DNA of 64,000 nt, taken from the NCBI RefSeq assembly GCF_035046485.1, contig NC_085138.1:428097265-428161264 (forward strand), in the 5' to 3' direction. The notes below the pieces were generated by a model. It did no database searches, was not told the DNA's origin, and saw only the letters and a program-made list of their open reading frames with translations. Every line of letters begins with the position of its first letter. Within the stretch, counting starts at the first letter, position 1. This document shows, piece by piece, positions 46,225 to 57,272 of this stretch. A program made the position numbers and the translations under genes. Origin of the DNA: Aedes albopictus. Taxonomy: Eukaryota > Arthropoda > Insecta > Diptera > Culicidae.

Positions 46225-47745
46225 AAAATTGGTTATAACTCAGGAGCATCGTGAATATTTTACAGAATGTAGCTTAAACAATTTCATTTCAAAAATATTT
46301 ATTTTGGGAATTTTTCCGGACTTCGAAAATAGTTTTACCGACTTTTCCAAAGTCAGCCTTAACAGTGAAAAATTTTAACTTATTACTTTTGCCAAAATAG
46401 TTTTAGAAATCATATTTCACACATAGAGTAAAAAGGGGCAAAAGTTCGAGTGGGGCAAAAGTTTCTTTTGAAGTTTTCGAGCTCAATTCAAATTATAACT
46501 TTCGGGTGTCAAGATTGTTCGAAGCCTTTTTGGAAAAGAGTCTTTCACTTTAAAAATTATGAAAATTAATCAATATTTCGAAAAGTTATGAGAAAATGTT
46601 GGTTTTTGATCAAAAAATTCTAATATGCGATGATCCTTCCAACCCATGGAATGGAATTGTAATGAAATCGTATTCAATATTTTATTTTGGGGCATAACTA
46701 GGTACATATATTTTGAAGAAGCTTTAGCATGTATAACTTTTTGCAAAAATGATTTGGAAGTCATATTTTACACATAGTGGGGTAAAAGTTCGAATTGTGG
46801 GGCAAGAGTTCGAGTCATGTGGCAACTTTAGTTAAAAACCTAAAATTCGACAAAATGTACATATTATCTCTAAAAATGATGGAATTAGTGAGAGAACTCG
46901 ATCAAAGTTGAAAAAAAAGTTGTTTTATCTGAATTTTGCGGAAAACTACTAAATTTTTGTGTAGTAAATTTAACCCTGATTTGGGTAAAATCCAGATCGA
47001 ACTTTAAAGTGTATTCCATTTCCAACATCAAATATTAATTGGTTTTAGGTATTCCTATTACCAAAGTATGAAACTAGTGTGCCACGGTTAGCGAAATTCC
47101 ACAAACACAAGATTCGAACTTTTGCCCCAGTGGCGGGGCAAGAGTTCGAATAAGACACATACATACAAAAAGTGTTGTAACTCAAAATTGAAAAGACATT
47201 TGGCGTAACTTTGTTCAGCAAAATTTTAGCTGATGGATGGTAGAATCACCACACGGTATTCATTTATTTTTATCTGCTTCGATTTTTTTGAGAAAAATTG
47301 AATTTTTAACTAGGGTCGAACTTTTGCCCCACCTCACTCTAGTGGGTTAAAAGTTTTAATTATAGGGCAAGAGTTCAATTCCTGTGGTCATGTGGTAGAA
47401 ACCTAAAATTCTGGAATATAAACAAAGGGTAACAGCACTAGTCCTGGCCACTGCTCTAGCCTACGCCATCTCCATAGAAATTTCATTTTTTGTAGTGGCG
47501 ACGATTAGAGTAGAATTCTTGGGGGCAAAGTCTAATGCTAATTTCCAAAAAATGATGGAATTAGTGAGAAGATTTGATCTAAGTTGAAAAAATTTTTCGT
47601 TTTAACTGAATTTGGCGAAAAACTGTTAAATTTTGATGTGGTAAATTTAACCTTAATATATTTAAAATCGAGATCGAGCTTTAAAGGGTTTGGACGGACA
47701 ACATATAATATATAGCACGGATATCTTGGTCTACATTCAGGGCCT
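46225..47745. repeat. GGGGCAAAAGTTCGA repeat with duplicated body
   Basis: GGGGCAAAAGTTCGA and its inverse TCGAACTTTTGCCCC recur at about 46434, 46452, 46781, 47118 and 47309. Two homologous bodies, from about 46775 to 47030 and from about 47335 to 47690, share GATGGAATTAGTGAGA, GAAAAACTNNTAAATTTTNG and AAATCNAGATCGANCTTTAAAG. The second contains an extra ~100 bp at 47425-47525. This is an element family with internal duplication; no coding capacity. Confidence 0.6.
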
Positions 47746-47749
47746 TCCA

Positions 47750-48834
47750 CTGGGATTCATCAATGAACATTATGAGAAATTCCTTCCTGTGATTCCCTTG
47801 AGTTTTTCTTAGAATGCCTATCAAGTTTAATCTTGAAATTCCTCCAAATAATCCTAAAGGGATTCATCACATATTTTTTCCTCTCAGTATTTTTCATGGG
47901 ATCTTTTCAAGCATTCTTCGAAAGATTCTTCCAGTAATTACTACCGGTATACTTTCAGGAATCCCTTCAGAATTATTTCAGTAATATTTTCCAGAATTTC
48001 TCCAGATATTTCTTCTAGGATCCCCGTACGGATTCTACCTGGTTTTCTTTTATTGATTTCTCAATGATTTCCCAAGACTCCTTTGAGGATTTTTTAATGT
48101 CTTCTGGATTTCGCATCAGGTGTGTTTCTCCCAGGATTTATTCGGGGATATTATCAGCATCACATCAGAGATTCCTCCCTGGCATTCCTTTTTTCATCCC
48201 CTGATAAATTTTGAGATTTATTCCGGGATTCATTTACGGATTATTCCCAAGACTCCATCAGGGATTTCTCCAAGATTCTTCTTGGGTTCTCTCTTGAAAT
48301 AGGTATAGGCATTTCTCCTGGGATTTATTCATTTATTTCCAAAATTCCTAATGAGATTACATCGAGGGATTCTCACGGGTCTCCGCCATTGGTTCCTCCC
48401 AGGATTCCTTTAAGATTTATTGATTGATTGATCTATATTATAGAGACCTTCAGTCCTTGGCTGATTCGTCTCTTTTTCAGTTAAGAGTTTCACGCAGGCT
48501 TTCTACTGCAATTTCTGCAGATTTTTCTCCCGAATGATCTTCAGAGATTTGGGGTCACTTTGGGGTTCGTTCAAGCATTCTTTCAGAGATTCCTTCCGAT
48601 AGTTCTTCATTGATTTCTTCTAGGATTTATTAAAGGATTTCTCCCGGGACTTTTTACAGATTTTTTTTTCAGGTATTCCTCCCAAGACTCATTCTGGGAT
48701 TCTTCTTGGATATTTTCAGAGAATTGTGCTTAGATTTCTTCAACAATTTCTCATATGATTCCTTCGAGGATTTCTCCCCGCTAGAGTTTCCATTGAGGGT
48801 TTATCTATGGATTTCATCAAGGATTCTTTCATGG
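47750..48834 (+). repeat. degenerate GGAATTCCTCCAG-type repeat tract
   Basis: T-rich units such as GGATTCTTCTTGGGTTCTC and TTTCTCCAGATATTTCTTC recur. At 48418-48490 a TGATTGATTGATC-headed segment with TTCAGTCCTTGGCTGATTCG interrupts and looks like a retroposon tail related to 377-432. Confidence 0.6.
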
Positions 48835-49926
48835 GGCTTTAAGGACAGAAGGTCCAAGGACAAATGGTCGAAGGGACAAAAGGTCGAATGGACAAAAGGT
48901 CGAATAGACAAAAGGTCCAATGGACAAAAGGTCGAATGAACAAAAACATTGGTAAACCAAGTTACCAGCTGGTGTGTCTCACTTACAAGAATAAATATTT
49001 CATCTTGTTGCTCATTGAGAGAATCATTATTTTGCTGTTATAGTAATCATACGTATTTCAGCCACTGACATTTCTATAGGAAATTTTTCCTTTTTTTAGG
49101 CTGTTCTTTCAAGTTGTGTTAATGTAGTATTTGATGGCAATTTAGTTTGGTGTTTTGTTCAGGAATTTTTCCTTCTAAAATGTATAGGCTGTTCTTTTAA
49201 GTTTTGTCACTGAAACAATTATCGACTCTTTAGGTACTTATTATTCAATCAGAAATTTTGCCTTCTTTATTTCAAAAGCTGTTCTTCCTATCTATACTGC
49301 AGAAACTACTACTACTTGTGATTAGTGATCACCCCCCTCTTGGATGGATAGGTAGTTGCTACGAATTACACTGTATAAGTAAATAATTTCTTCGAATTTC
49401 GACTGTTGATGATTATGTTGGGTGGTATGGCGTTCAGCCGTTGGAAGAATAACTCAAAACAGATTCTTAAGCTTTCATAAAGCTTAAGAGTCCGTTATTG
49501 AGTTATTCCTCCAAAGACTGAACGCCATACCTCCCAACGTAAATCATTTCGTTTTGTTTGCTCATATAATACCCAGAGATTTGTTCTTCTATAATGAATA
49601 AATTGTTTTGCTTCATTAAATCGCTTGGAGTTTCAAATGATAATATCTCAATCTATGATTGATCTTCTACCCATAGGCTATTCTTTAAAAGAGTACTGTT
49701 TTCCACATTTAACTTTCATGAATAATATTACTTTATATCATTCTATTGGTTTCTACTTTATATCATCCTAGGCATCTATTTCGAATTGCAATGCGGGATT
49801 AAATATCAATCACTTTTTCATGTCTTTCAAATTATCTTTGGTTATACCTTTTGTCCCATTCGACCTTTTGCCCATTCGACCTTTTGTCCTTCGACCTTAT
49901 GTCTTTCGACCTTTTGTCATAGATTG
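48835..49926. mobile_element. tandem-word foldback element 2, GACAAAAGGTCGAA type
   Basis: The left end begins GGCTTTAAGGACA and the inverted right end has AATCTATGACAAAAGGTCG, the same end signatures as foldback 1. Arrays of GACAAAAGGTCGAA plus TG or TA occupy 48840-48945 and, inverted, 49850-49920. The interior holds AGGCTGTTCTTTCAAG-type modules near 49100, 49180, 49270 and 49675, shared with foldbacks 1 and 3. A 127-bp hairpin sits inside at 49415-49541. No convincing target duplication was found. No coding capacity. Confidence 0.7.
49415..49541. repeat. 127-bp hairpin inside foldback 2
   Basis: The arms TATGTTGGGTGGTATGGCG and, inverted, TACGTTGGGAGGTATGGCG continue through GAATAACTCA and AGCTTAAGA blocks to a tiny loop near 49477. 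This is probably a small MITE. Confidence 0.7.
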
Positions 49927-50547
49927 GATCTCTTCAGAGATTCCTCTATGGATTTCTCAATTAATTTATATCAAGCTTCTTTTGTGAATCTCTTACGACA
50001 TATTTTCTCGGGATTCCTTTGTTGATCATTGATTCCTCTCAATCTTCAGAGGATTGATTATTAATTGATTCCTTCCAAGATTCCATTGCGGGTTTGCCCC
50101 AAATTCTTTCCATGATTCTTTCTTGATACTGCATCAAGAATCATCATCATCAGGAATTCCTCCAGAACACTTCATGAGCTTTCTGTATTTTTTCCCAAAT
50201 TCTTCCATAAATTTTTCTTAGGGTTTCTATAAGGACTTTACTGAACTGGATGTCAGATGCATGCATTTTCAGCTCCGCCATGAGATACTTGAAAATGAAC
50301 GCAGAAATATTTGATTACTTTGTGGAGGTAATAACTGCACAATCGCCAACATACACTCTGCACTGATAGGTGCTCCATGTCAACATCGGCTCTATGAGTA
50401 TGACTAGGCCATGAGCTGAGCAAGCATGTCCATTTCAGCATTCCTTCATGAAGTCCTCTCTAGTTTCTCGTACTTCCTTCCTATGTTTCTCATGGGATTA
50501 CTTCTAGGACTCTTTTAGGAATTCCTTCCGAATTCTCTCAAATCTTC
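49927..50547. repeat. degenerate repeat tract
   Basis: Units such as GATTCCTCTATGGATTTCTC recur. A less repetitive island at about 50235-50440 contains short frames without similarity. Confidence 0.5.
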
Positions 50548-50812
50548 TTCTTTTTCCTCTTTATTGCTCTACGTTATCACTGGAACTTGGCCTGCCTCGC
50601 TTCAACTTAGTGGTTTTTAAGCACGTCCATAGTTATTAATCGAAAGGCTTCCTTTGCTTTCCATCGCATGAATTTGTATGTTGTGAGGAGAGCACAATGA
50701 TACACTATGGCTAGGGTGTCGAGAAAATATTCCCTACCGGAACGGGATTCAAACCTGCCGTCTCCGGATTGGTGATCCATAGCCTAAATCTTGAGGCTAA
50801 CTTGAGACCCCT
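50548..50812 (-). mobile_element. tRNA-derived SINE, family B, copy 5
   Basis: The TTC-rich tail, ACTGGAACTTGGCCTGCCTC, ACAATGATACACTATGGC and a decayed B box (GGGATTCAAACC on plus) are in the same order as copy 4. The head ends near 50812 and carries several substitutions, so it is an older copy. Confidence 0.8.
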
Positions 50813-51600
50813 GAGAATCTCTCAGATAATCATTGAAATTCAATAGAGAATTTCTCCGGGAGTTCCGTCCTGGAATCGTTACCTTTAAAGACTTCAGCGA
50901 AGTGAAATACTCCAGGATTTTTTTTTTCAGTGATGGATTTCTCTAAGGATTGTTTGATATTCATCCAAGAATTCCTCCTGAGAGAGACTTCTCAAGGAAT
51001 TTATGCTGGCATTCCTTAAGCAACTCCTGCTGAAATTTCTCCAGAAACTCCTCCAGATATTCTTCAAGGAATTTTAATAGAAATTTCTCCAGAAACTCTT
51101 GCCGGAATTTATCAGGACTTTCTACTGTAATTTCCCCGGAAATTCCAGTAGCATTTTTTCCACAGAATCTTCTTCCGGGTAATCTTTAGGTATTTCTCCT
51201 TGGACTCTTCTCAGAATTTTTCGTGGAGTTATGTCTGGATTCCCACCAAATATGCTTCTAGGGTTCTTTTTGGAATAAATCCAAGGACTCCTACTGAATT
51301 TTCTCCTTGTATTACTCCAGGACTTCCTGTTGTGATTCCTTCACGCATTTCTCCCGGGATTTCTCTAGCAATTACTGTAGAGATTTTCTCCATGAATCCC
51401 TTAATGAGTTCTTGCTGGGATTCCTCCAGACATTGTTGCCAGTGTTTCTTCAGGAGTTCAGGATTTTGTTCAAGGATTCCTCTAGGGATTCCGACTGAAA
51501 TTCCTCTAGAAAGTCCAGCAGTTATTTTTCAAGTGACTAATCTAAACATTCCTTTAGGCTACTGGCTGTTGTTCTGGGAGCAATTTTTATAAGCTGCGAG
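50813..51600 (+). repeat. degenerate GGAATTCCTCCAG-type repeat tract
   Basis: Units such as CTCCAGAAACTCCTCCAGAT and GGGATTTCTCTAGCAATTAC recur. The 130-codon frame at 51200-51592 follows the repeat and is not a gene. Confidence 0.65.
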
Positions 51601-52096
51601 AAGGCTGTGTTGCAGCATGTCACGCAGATTATATTTTGGACTGTTAATTCTTTTAATAACATGCAACGAGCTCACCGATAAATATCTGTTTAAGTGATTA
51701 GTGATTATGTGCTCCTAATCGGTGCAGACAAAAGTGGCATCTAGCCACTGATTGGAACTCACGGGGAACGCCAATGCGTTCAAACCGACGACGACAACGC
51801 AGTCAAACCGAAAAGAAAACATCGCGGCTTCTTGTCATAGACTGGCATCGCCATCGTGAGTCATTCTCACTGCTATGCTCTCAAGCAAAAAGAATACACT
51901 AAAATAGCCATAAATGACGCAGCCGAGAACACTTTCAGAGCTACGTGGGACAGAGTCGACGGAATGAAACGTTTGACGAGGGGTGCAGGGCAGAGGAAAT
52001 GGAACTGTTGTGCAACAAGACCCGCGGAAGCTCTACCCTACCAGAAGCTTCAGAAAAACTACGGTCAAAAAATACTCATCCCCCACTAAATGTACC
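51601..52096. other. unassigned, possibly decayed LINE
   Basis: Composition changes to a more coding-like mix. A 77-codon frame (51856-52089) has no recognised domain. Given the RTE tail downstream in the same orientation, this may be an upstream part of the same element, but I cannot align it. Confidence 0.3.
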
Positions 52097-52270
52097 ATGT
52101 AAAGGGGCTGACCATTAATTACGGAAGGATTTATGGGGGGAGGTAGGGGTTTGTTAAATCTTACGCGCCATACAAACATATTTGGGTTCTCATACAAAAA
52201 ATCTTATAAGAGGCGAAAGGGGTGTAAAAAAAATCGTATAAATACCCTTACCCAATTAAAAGGACACCCC
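52097..52270 (+). mobile_element. MITE fragment, GGGGCTGACCATTAATTACG type
   Basis: The end AGGGGCTGACCATTAATTAC resembles the GGGGCCGTGCATAAACTATG end at 19792. It is followed by CATACAAA words. No opposite end was found. Confidence 0.45.
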
Positions 52271-52364
52271 CAAAGAACGTTCATAATACCGGTGTTCCTC
52301 TACTACCACTACACGGGGACCTTGCAGAGGAGGATCTGCGAGTTCCTAGAGTTTCCGAGTGTTG

Positions 52365-52625
52365 CGTGCTAATGATTATCGTTGGTGGTGTGCGGAAGAA
52401 CAGTGCGGGGCGACAGAGAAAAAACCATGAGCTCGCTGCACTCTACGACTAACCGAACATCCAGAAAGCTGCTAAAACTGGGGGGATACGATGGGCAGGG
52501 CATGGTGTAGGATTACCGAAGAATAACACTGCAAAATTGGTGCTCGTTACTGTACAAGAAGTTGGCACAAGAAGGCGTGAAAAGGAGAGATAACAATAGG
52601 ATGAGCTTGTGTGAACACGTGTGCG
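52365..52625 (+). pseudogene. decayed RTE-like LINE C-terminus
   Basis: Reading from ATG at 52371 in one frame gives VGGVRKNSAGRQRKNHELAA, a stop, PNIQKAAKTGGIRWAGHGVG, LPKNNTAKLVL, then GTRRREKER and a stop. This matches, motif by motif, the tail of the better RTE copy at 37964 (YGGVQMEDG, RRRMNHEL, GRLRWAGHVIRM, NPTKMVL, GTRRRGAQRAR). Two in-frame stops and missing residues show that it is an old, dead copy from a different lineage than the intact one. Confidence 0.75.
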
Positions 52626-52938
52626 TAGCGTTGTTAAGCTACAGCTTCAATAACTAAGTGTTATGAAGGTAATGGCTAGTTTCCACCTGGTAAGTACTGT
52701 GTAAAAGGATAGGACAAGTAATGGTCAAGTAAAGCTTTTGCAATCAAAATTACTTTAGCGTTCGCAGTTGATAAGTAATTCGCAGCCAAAAAGATTTGCC
52801 AACAGATGGCACTGTCATGCGATGCTGTCAGTCATGTTGTTAATTTTCCGTACGGAATAATATGTCGATGTATTATTCCGTGAGTAAAAGTGACATTTTC
52901 TCTTTCTTTTTGTTTCTTCTTTCGCACCAAAGATATCA
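52626..52938. other. spacer with pyrimidine tract
   Basis: A TTTTCTCTTTCTTTTTG tract at about 52892-52918 followed by CAG at 52937-52939 looks like a 3' splice site, though this may be chance. Confidence 0.3.
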
Positions 52939-53154
52939 GTGTGCATTAAGCTGTTAGTACACAGGGGCCTTAGGCCTAAAGTACACAGGGTTAAAGATTT
53001 GGCAAGGGAAGAACTCAAGATAAAACATCTGTTTGAAGTGCAACGGAATGCGGAAGCACTGTGGTATGTACTCAAAAAAAATGCAACTCTGCCACTGCGA
53101 CAAAACGCAATGAGCGGGGATTTCCTGCAGTTAATTTCAAAACAACTTTAGTTT
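52939..53154 (+). pseudogene. possible host-gene fragment, unidentified
   Basis: A 70-codon frame with no ATG start reads RPKVHRVKDLAREELKIKHL, then EVQRNAEALWYVLKKNATLP and LRQNAM before the stop. Composition is charged and helix-like, unlike the low-complexity frames elsewhere here. A pyrimidine tract and CAG precede it. The duplicated AGTACACAGGG near its start (52960-52992) may reflect local rearrangement. It could be an exon end, a processed pseudogene fragment or an open frame by chance. I do not recognise the protein. Confidence 0.3.
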
Positions 53155-53580
53155 GGTGAATAAGTTTGTTTCCTGGACGAAAGTAATTATGTGAGAATCT
53201 GCAGCATTGCTCTTGTTCTGTCTCGCTGTATCGGTGGTAATTGTGGGACGATGTTGGGGACGATAATGGAATTATAGAGAGAAAATTAGTGCAGTAAAAA
53301 TTAAAAGATTTTAAGAACGAACTACCTGGTCAATCCACAAAGAAGTTAATACGGAAGGAAATTCCAAGAATTCCATTCTCATAAAAGAAAGTTATGATTT
53401 TATAGGAGTTCGGGTATTTTCCGAGATTCTGCAGGAAGCGGGAAATACTATTAAAAAAACGAATAATTCGGCGAAGCTCCTCAAGTTCTTCAAAGAAGAT
53501 GTGGGTCCAAGAGAAGCTTATGATTTAAAAAAAAAAAGAGTTCGGGACTCTGGGAGTTTTGGAAATATGGTGTTTTCAAG
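53155..53580. other. unassigned spacer
   Basis: No coding or repeat signal is clear before the inverted tract starts near 53580. Confidence 0.4.
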
Positions 53581-55215
53581 TTCCTCATGAAAATAGCTCT
53601 TAATTCCAGGAACAAGCTGGCTAGTTCTCGAAAATTCCTAAAAGAGTTCTGTCAGGAGTTCCTCGATAATTCCTCCAGAATGTCCTCCAGAAGTTTCCCC
53701 GGGCATTCCTCCAGGGTGCTCCCCGAGAATTCCTCAAGGAGTGTTCCGAAAATTCCTCCAAGGATTTCCCAGGAAATCATCTAGAAATTTTCAGGAAATC
53801 CCCGATAAAACTTCCGAGAGTTCCCGGGTATGCCTCCAGAAGTTCCCCGTTAATTCCTTAAGAAGTATATCCAGGAGTTCCCCAGAAGTTCTTCCAGGAG
53901 GATTTTCGAGAACTTCTGCAAGAGTTTCCTGAGAATTCTTGCATAAAATCCCCTGGAATTCCCCAATGAGTTTCCAGGAAATTCCCCCAGGAGTTTCCCA
54001 GGAACTCATCTAAAATTACCTCGGTAATTCCACCAGAAGTTCACCAATAATTCCACCATGACTTCTTCGGGTAATTTTCCAGGAGTTCCTCTGAAATTCT
54101 CGTGCAATTCTTCCAGAATTCCTGCAGGACTTCCCCGAGAATCCCCGAATGGATTCCTGGAGAAATTTATCGGAGAAATCCCCGAAGCAATTTCTTGAGC
54201 AATCACCAGAGGATTTTCTGGAGCAAATCTCCAAAAATTCCTTCTAAGATTTTTCCAATAATTCCTCCGGAGATTCCTCCAATAATTCCTCCGAAGATTT
54301 CTCCAGGAATTCCACCGGAGATTAATCCAGGAATTTCTCCGGAGATTCCTCCAGGAATTTCTCTCGAGATTCCTCCAGAAATTACTGCAGGAATCTTTGG
54401 GGGAATTCCTGGAGGAATATCCGGTGGAATTCCTGGAGAAATCACCGGAGGAATTCCGGGAGGAATTTCTGGAGGAATTTCGGTAGGAATTTGTGGAGGA
54501 ATTCTGGGAGGAATTTCTGGAGGAATTTCCGGAGGAATTATTGGAGAAATTTCGAGGAGGTATTTCTGGAGGAATCTCCGGAGGAGTTGAATGTGGAATC
54601 TCCGGAATATTTTTTGGAGGGATCTCCGGAGGAACTCCTGGAGGAATCTTCGGAGGAGTACCTGGAGGAAACTTCAGAAGAGTTCCTGGAAAAATCAGCA
54701 AAGATAATCCGGAGGAATCCCCAAAGAAATTCCTGAAGGAATCCTCAGAGGAATTCCTGGAAAAATTGGCGGAGATAATCCAGGAGGAATTCTTGGAGGA
54801 ATCCTCGGAGGAATTCCTGGAGGAATCATCGGAGAAAATTCTGGAGGAATCCTCGGACGAATTCCTGGAGGAATTCCGGGAGGAATCTCCGAAGAAACCT
54901 TCGGAGGATTTTAGGAAGATCTTTTGGAGGAATCTCCGGAAGGTTTTCCCCGAGGGATTTCCAAAAAAAAAATCTCCGGAGGAGTTCCTGCAGGAATCTC
55001 CAGAAAAATTTCTAGAGGAATTATTGGAGAAATCTCAGGAGGAATTTCTGGAGAAATGTCCGGAGGAGTAGGAATCTCCGGAGGAATTCTTGGAGGAATC
55101 TTTGGGGGAATTATTGGAGAAACCTTAGAATGCATTCCTGTAGAAGTTCTAGAAGCATCTCTTGGAATGATCCCGGATGGAATTTCTGCGGGAATCTGAA
55201 TAAATATCTGAGTGA
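53581..55215. repeat. inverted tract of degenerate GGAATTCCTCCAG repeat
   Basis: To about 54390 the plus strand reads CTCC-type units (GATTCCTCCAATAATTCCTC). From there to about 55200 it reads the complementary GGAG type (GGAATTTCTGGAGGAATTTC), with a 12-bp subperiod visible in the centre. The two halves form a large imperfect palindrome. Frames on both strands encode Gly-Gly-Ile-Ser or Pro-Pro-Glu-Ile periodic peptides, including 231-, 192- and 162-codon frames; these are repeat artefacts. Confidence 0.75.
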
Positions 55216-56904
55216 ACCCCGAAAAAAAAATACTACAGAAATCCCTCATGGAGGGATTTTTTGTAGAACTTCTAATGAAAATCTAAGAGACATTTTAAGA
55301 CAATCCCCGGTGAACTCCTGGTGGATTTTCTGGTGGAGCACCCGGAAGAACTTCAAGAGAATTTTCTGCGAAATCTCAAAGAAAAACCTTCGTACGGAAT
55401 GCCAGAAGATTCATCACAAAGAATCCTTCGTGGATCTTTTTCTTCAAGAACTCCATGAAGTAACCGTCAGAGACCCAGCAGAATTCCTCCCACCGTAGTG
55501 CGAATCCGTAGTCTGGATTTTCCCCAGAAGCCCACCCAAAAGTAAAATATAAATTCATTCATTTTCCCCACACGCGCGCGAAAGAGTACATTTCAATTTC
55601 AATAACATTTCCTGAGGAAACGATCGAAATTTCTTCAAGTCCAAACCGTGAACAACCTGGTGTCCTTTTCTTTCACATCCTTCTCACAGCATCGTTTTGT
55701 TAAAATGCTGCCAGTTGAACAAATGTCAAAATTACTTACGGAAAAAGGAGGAATTTTACTTGAGCGCTCTACTTGGGAGCAAGAAACTAAGCTTAAATTG
55801 TATTTTCAGTGTTATTTTAATTTTATGTTAAGCTTAATAAATTAGTCAAATGGATGTATTTAAAATAAATTGGGCCCCATTGATTCCATTATTGAAAGCC
55901 GTATTTCACATCTCAAGAGTCAACAGTAGTCAAGTGATGTTGCTATCGAAATAAATCCATTGAACCGTGTTCCCACAGGTAGGACATACAACATGCTAAA
56001 GCGATGAAAAGATTCCAACTTCCTCTGCTCACCACCCAATAAAGTGTGTCTGTGTATGCTGGCTGAGTTCGTGCGTGTAGGACCATTCAGTGAGCCAATC
56101 CCCAACCAACAGGAAGCTTTCAACTGTTAAAATATGTTCCCAACATCCGCCGACCTCGGCTTTCGGACTTTCAGTTTCTCGCAAATTTACAACAGGTCTT
56201 CTTCAACATTATTGGGAGGGTGAGGGGTGGACGGGACTTCTGGGTCGCAAAAGTTATGCTTCGACCCCCGACAAATAAAGGCGAATACGTTATGTTCGTT
56301 GTTCACTCAAACAGGAACGTTCCGTACCACCAGGAGTTAATTCTACCTGAGTTACCATTTTTCACTCTCGGCATACGGGTCTGGAATAGGTATGATTTGA
56401 GCTAGGCCTTTTGCATGCATGTGTTGGGCGCAATGGAGCAAGTTAAGAGCTTTATCACCAAAGCGTACATGGTTGGACGGTTGAGGGGAGGGAAACAAGA
56501 CTGCTAGTGGGTGGGTCAAGTCGAAACGCTATTGTGTGTGGTTTCATGCTGCCTACCATCGGTGATAGCTATCTTCTGGCGGTAGTGTGTACGAAGAAGG
56601 AGTGTCTACCACCTGAGAATGTGGAGGAGTTTTATTAAATTTATACCGGTCGTTATGAAATCATACTAACCGAAAAGTCCCTGATGAAGCCAATTTCTGC
56701 CAAGCGAGGATTTGCTGTGGTGTTTCGTTCGTGATTTCCTTGGGAATTGGCAGGCTGGCCCTTCGAGTGTATCTTACGCTACATGATACATGGGTTGTCG
56801 GTTAGGGTTTGTATTTTCTGCTCAATGATACATGATTTTTATATTTACTGCTTACATTAAGATAACTTCAATTTGATAGATGTACTCTTGTACTCGTCCT
56901 TAGA
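55216..56904. other. degenerate flank then single-copy-looking DNA
   Basis: To about 55500 there are traces of the degenerate repeat. After that, composition is balanced, with a CGCGCGCG at 55574. Short frames (at most 67 codons) have no similarity. Confidence 0.35.
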
Positions 56905-57010
56905 AAGATAGTTTACCCCTGGTACTTTTAGGTTACTCTTCCAGCTTTAACTATACCGAAGATTGTTCTTTAGCGAAATCTCATTTATTTCTATATTAAT
57001 CGTTGCGTCA
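56905..57010 (+). mobile_element. relic of the AACTTTGNNGAAGACC foldback family
   Basis: TAGTTTACCCCTGGTACTTT, AGGTTACTCTTCCAGC and TTTAACTATACCGAAGATTG align in order with GTTGACCCTTGGTACTCCTA, GGCTACTCTATCAGC and CAACTTTGCTGAAGACC of the element at 14247. Only this internal part is left. Confidence 0.55.
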
Positions 57011-57051
57011 AATCTCTTAGTAGAAGGTTATGTTTGTCAAAGATATCAGGC

Positions 57052-57272
57052 TTAAAAAAGACAATTTTCACCGTCTTCAGCCAGAGGCTGGACAGACTGA
57101 ACACATTACTTACACTAGACAACGGACAACACACAGAACACCCAGTGGACCAATGATGAATTTTTCGTTTGACGAAAATTTTCCACCGACTGGAGCGGGA
57201 ATCGAACCCACACTCGGAGTTTACGATACGCCTAGATGACTGCCACCGCTATCCGCACGGCCACGTTGCTCA
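57052..57272 (-). mobile_element. tRNA-derived SINE, family A, copy 2
   Basis: Plus-strand ACAATTTTCACCGTCTTCAG, CAGCCAGAGGCTGGACAG, TGACGAAAATTTTCCACCG and the B box complement GGGAATCGAACCC (57198-57210) are in inverse order to copy 1. The head ends near 57272 at CGGCCACGT. It is nearly full length. Confidence 0.85.

Noticed and set aside
53791..55249. Frames of 162-231 codons on both strands with Gly-Gly-Ile-Ser or Pro-Pro-Glu-Ile periodicity
   Set aside because: By-products of the degenerate 12-bp repeat; similar frames occur on both strands and in several registers.
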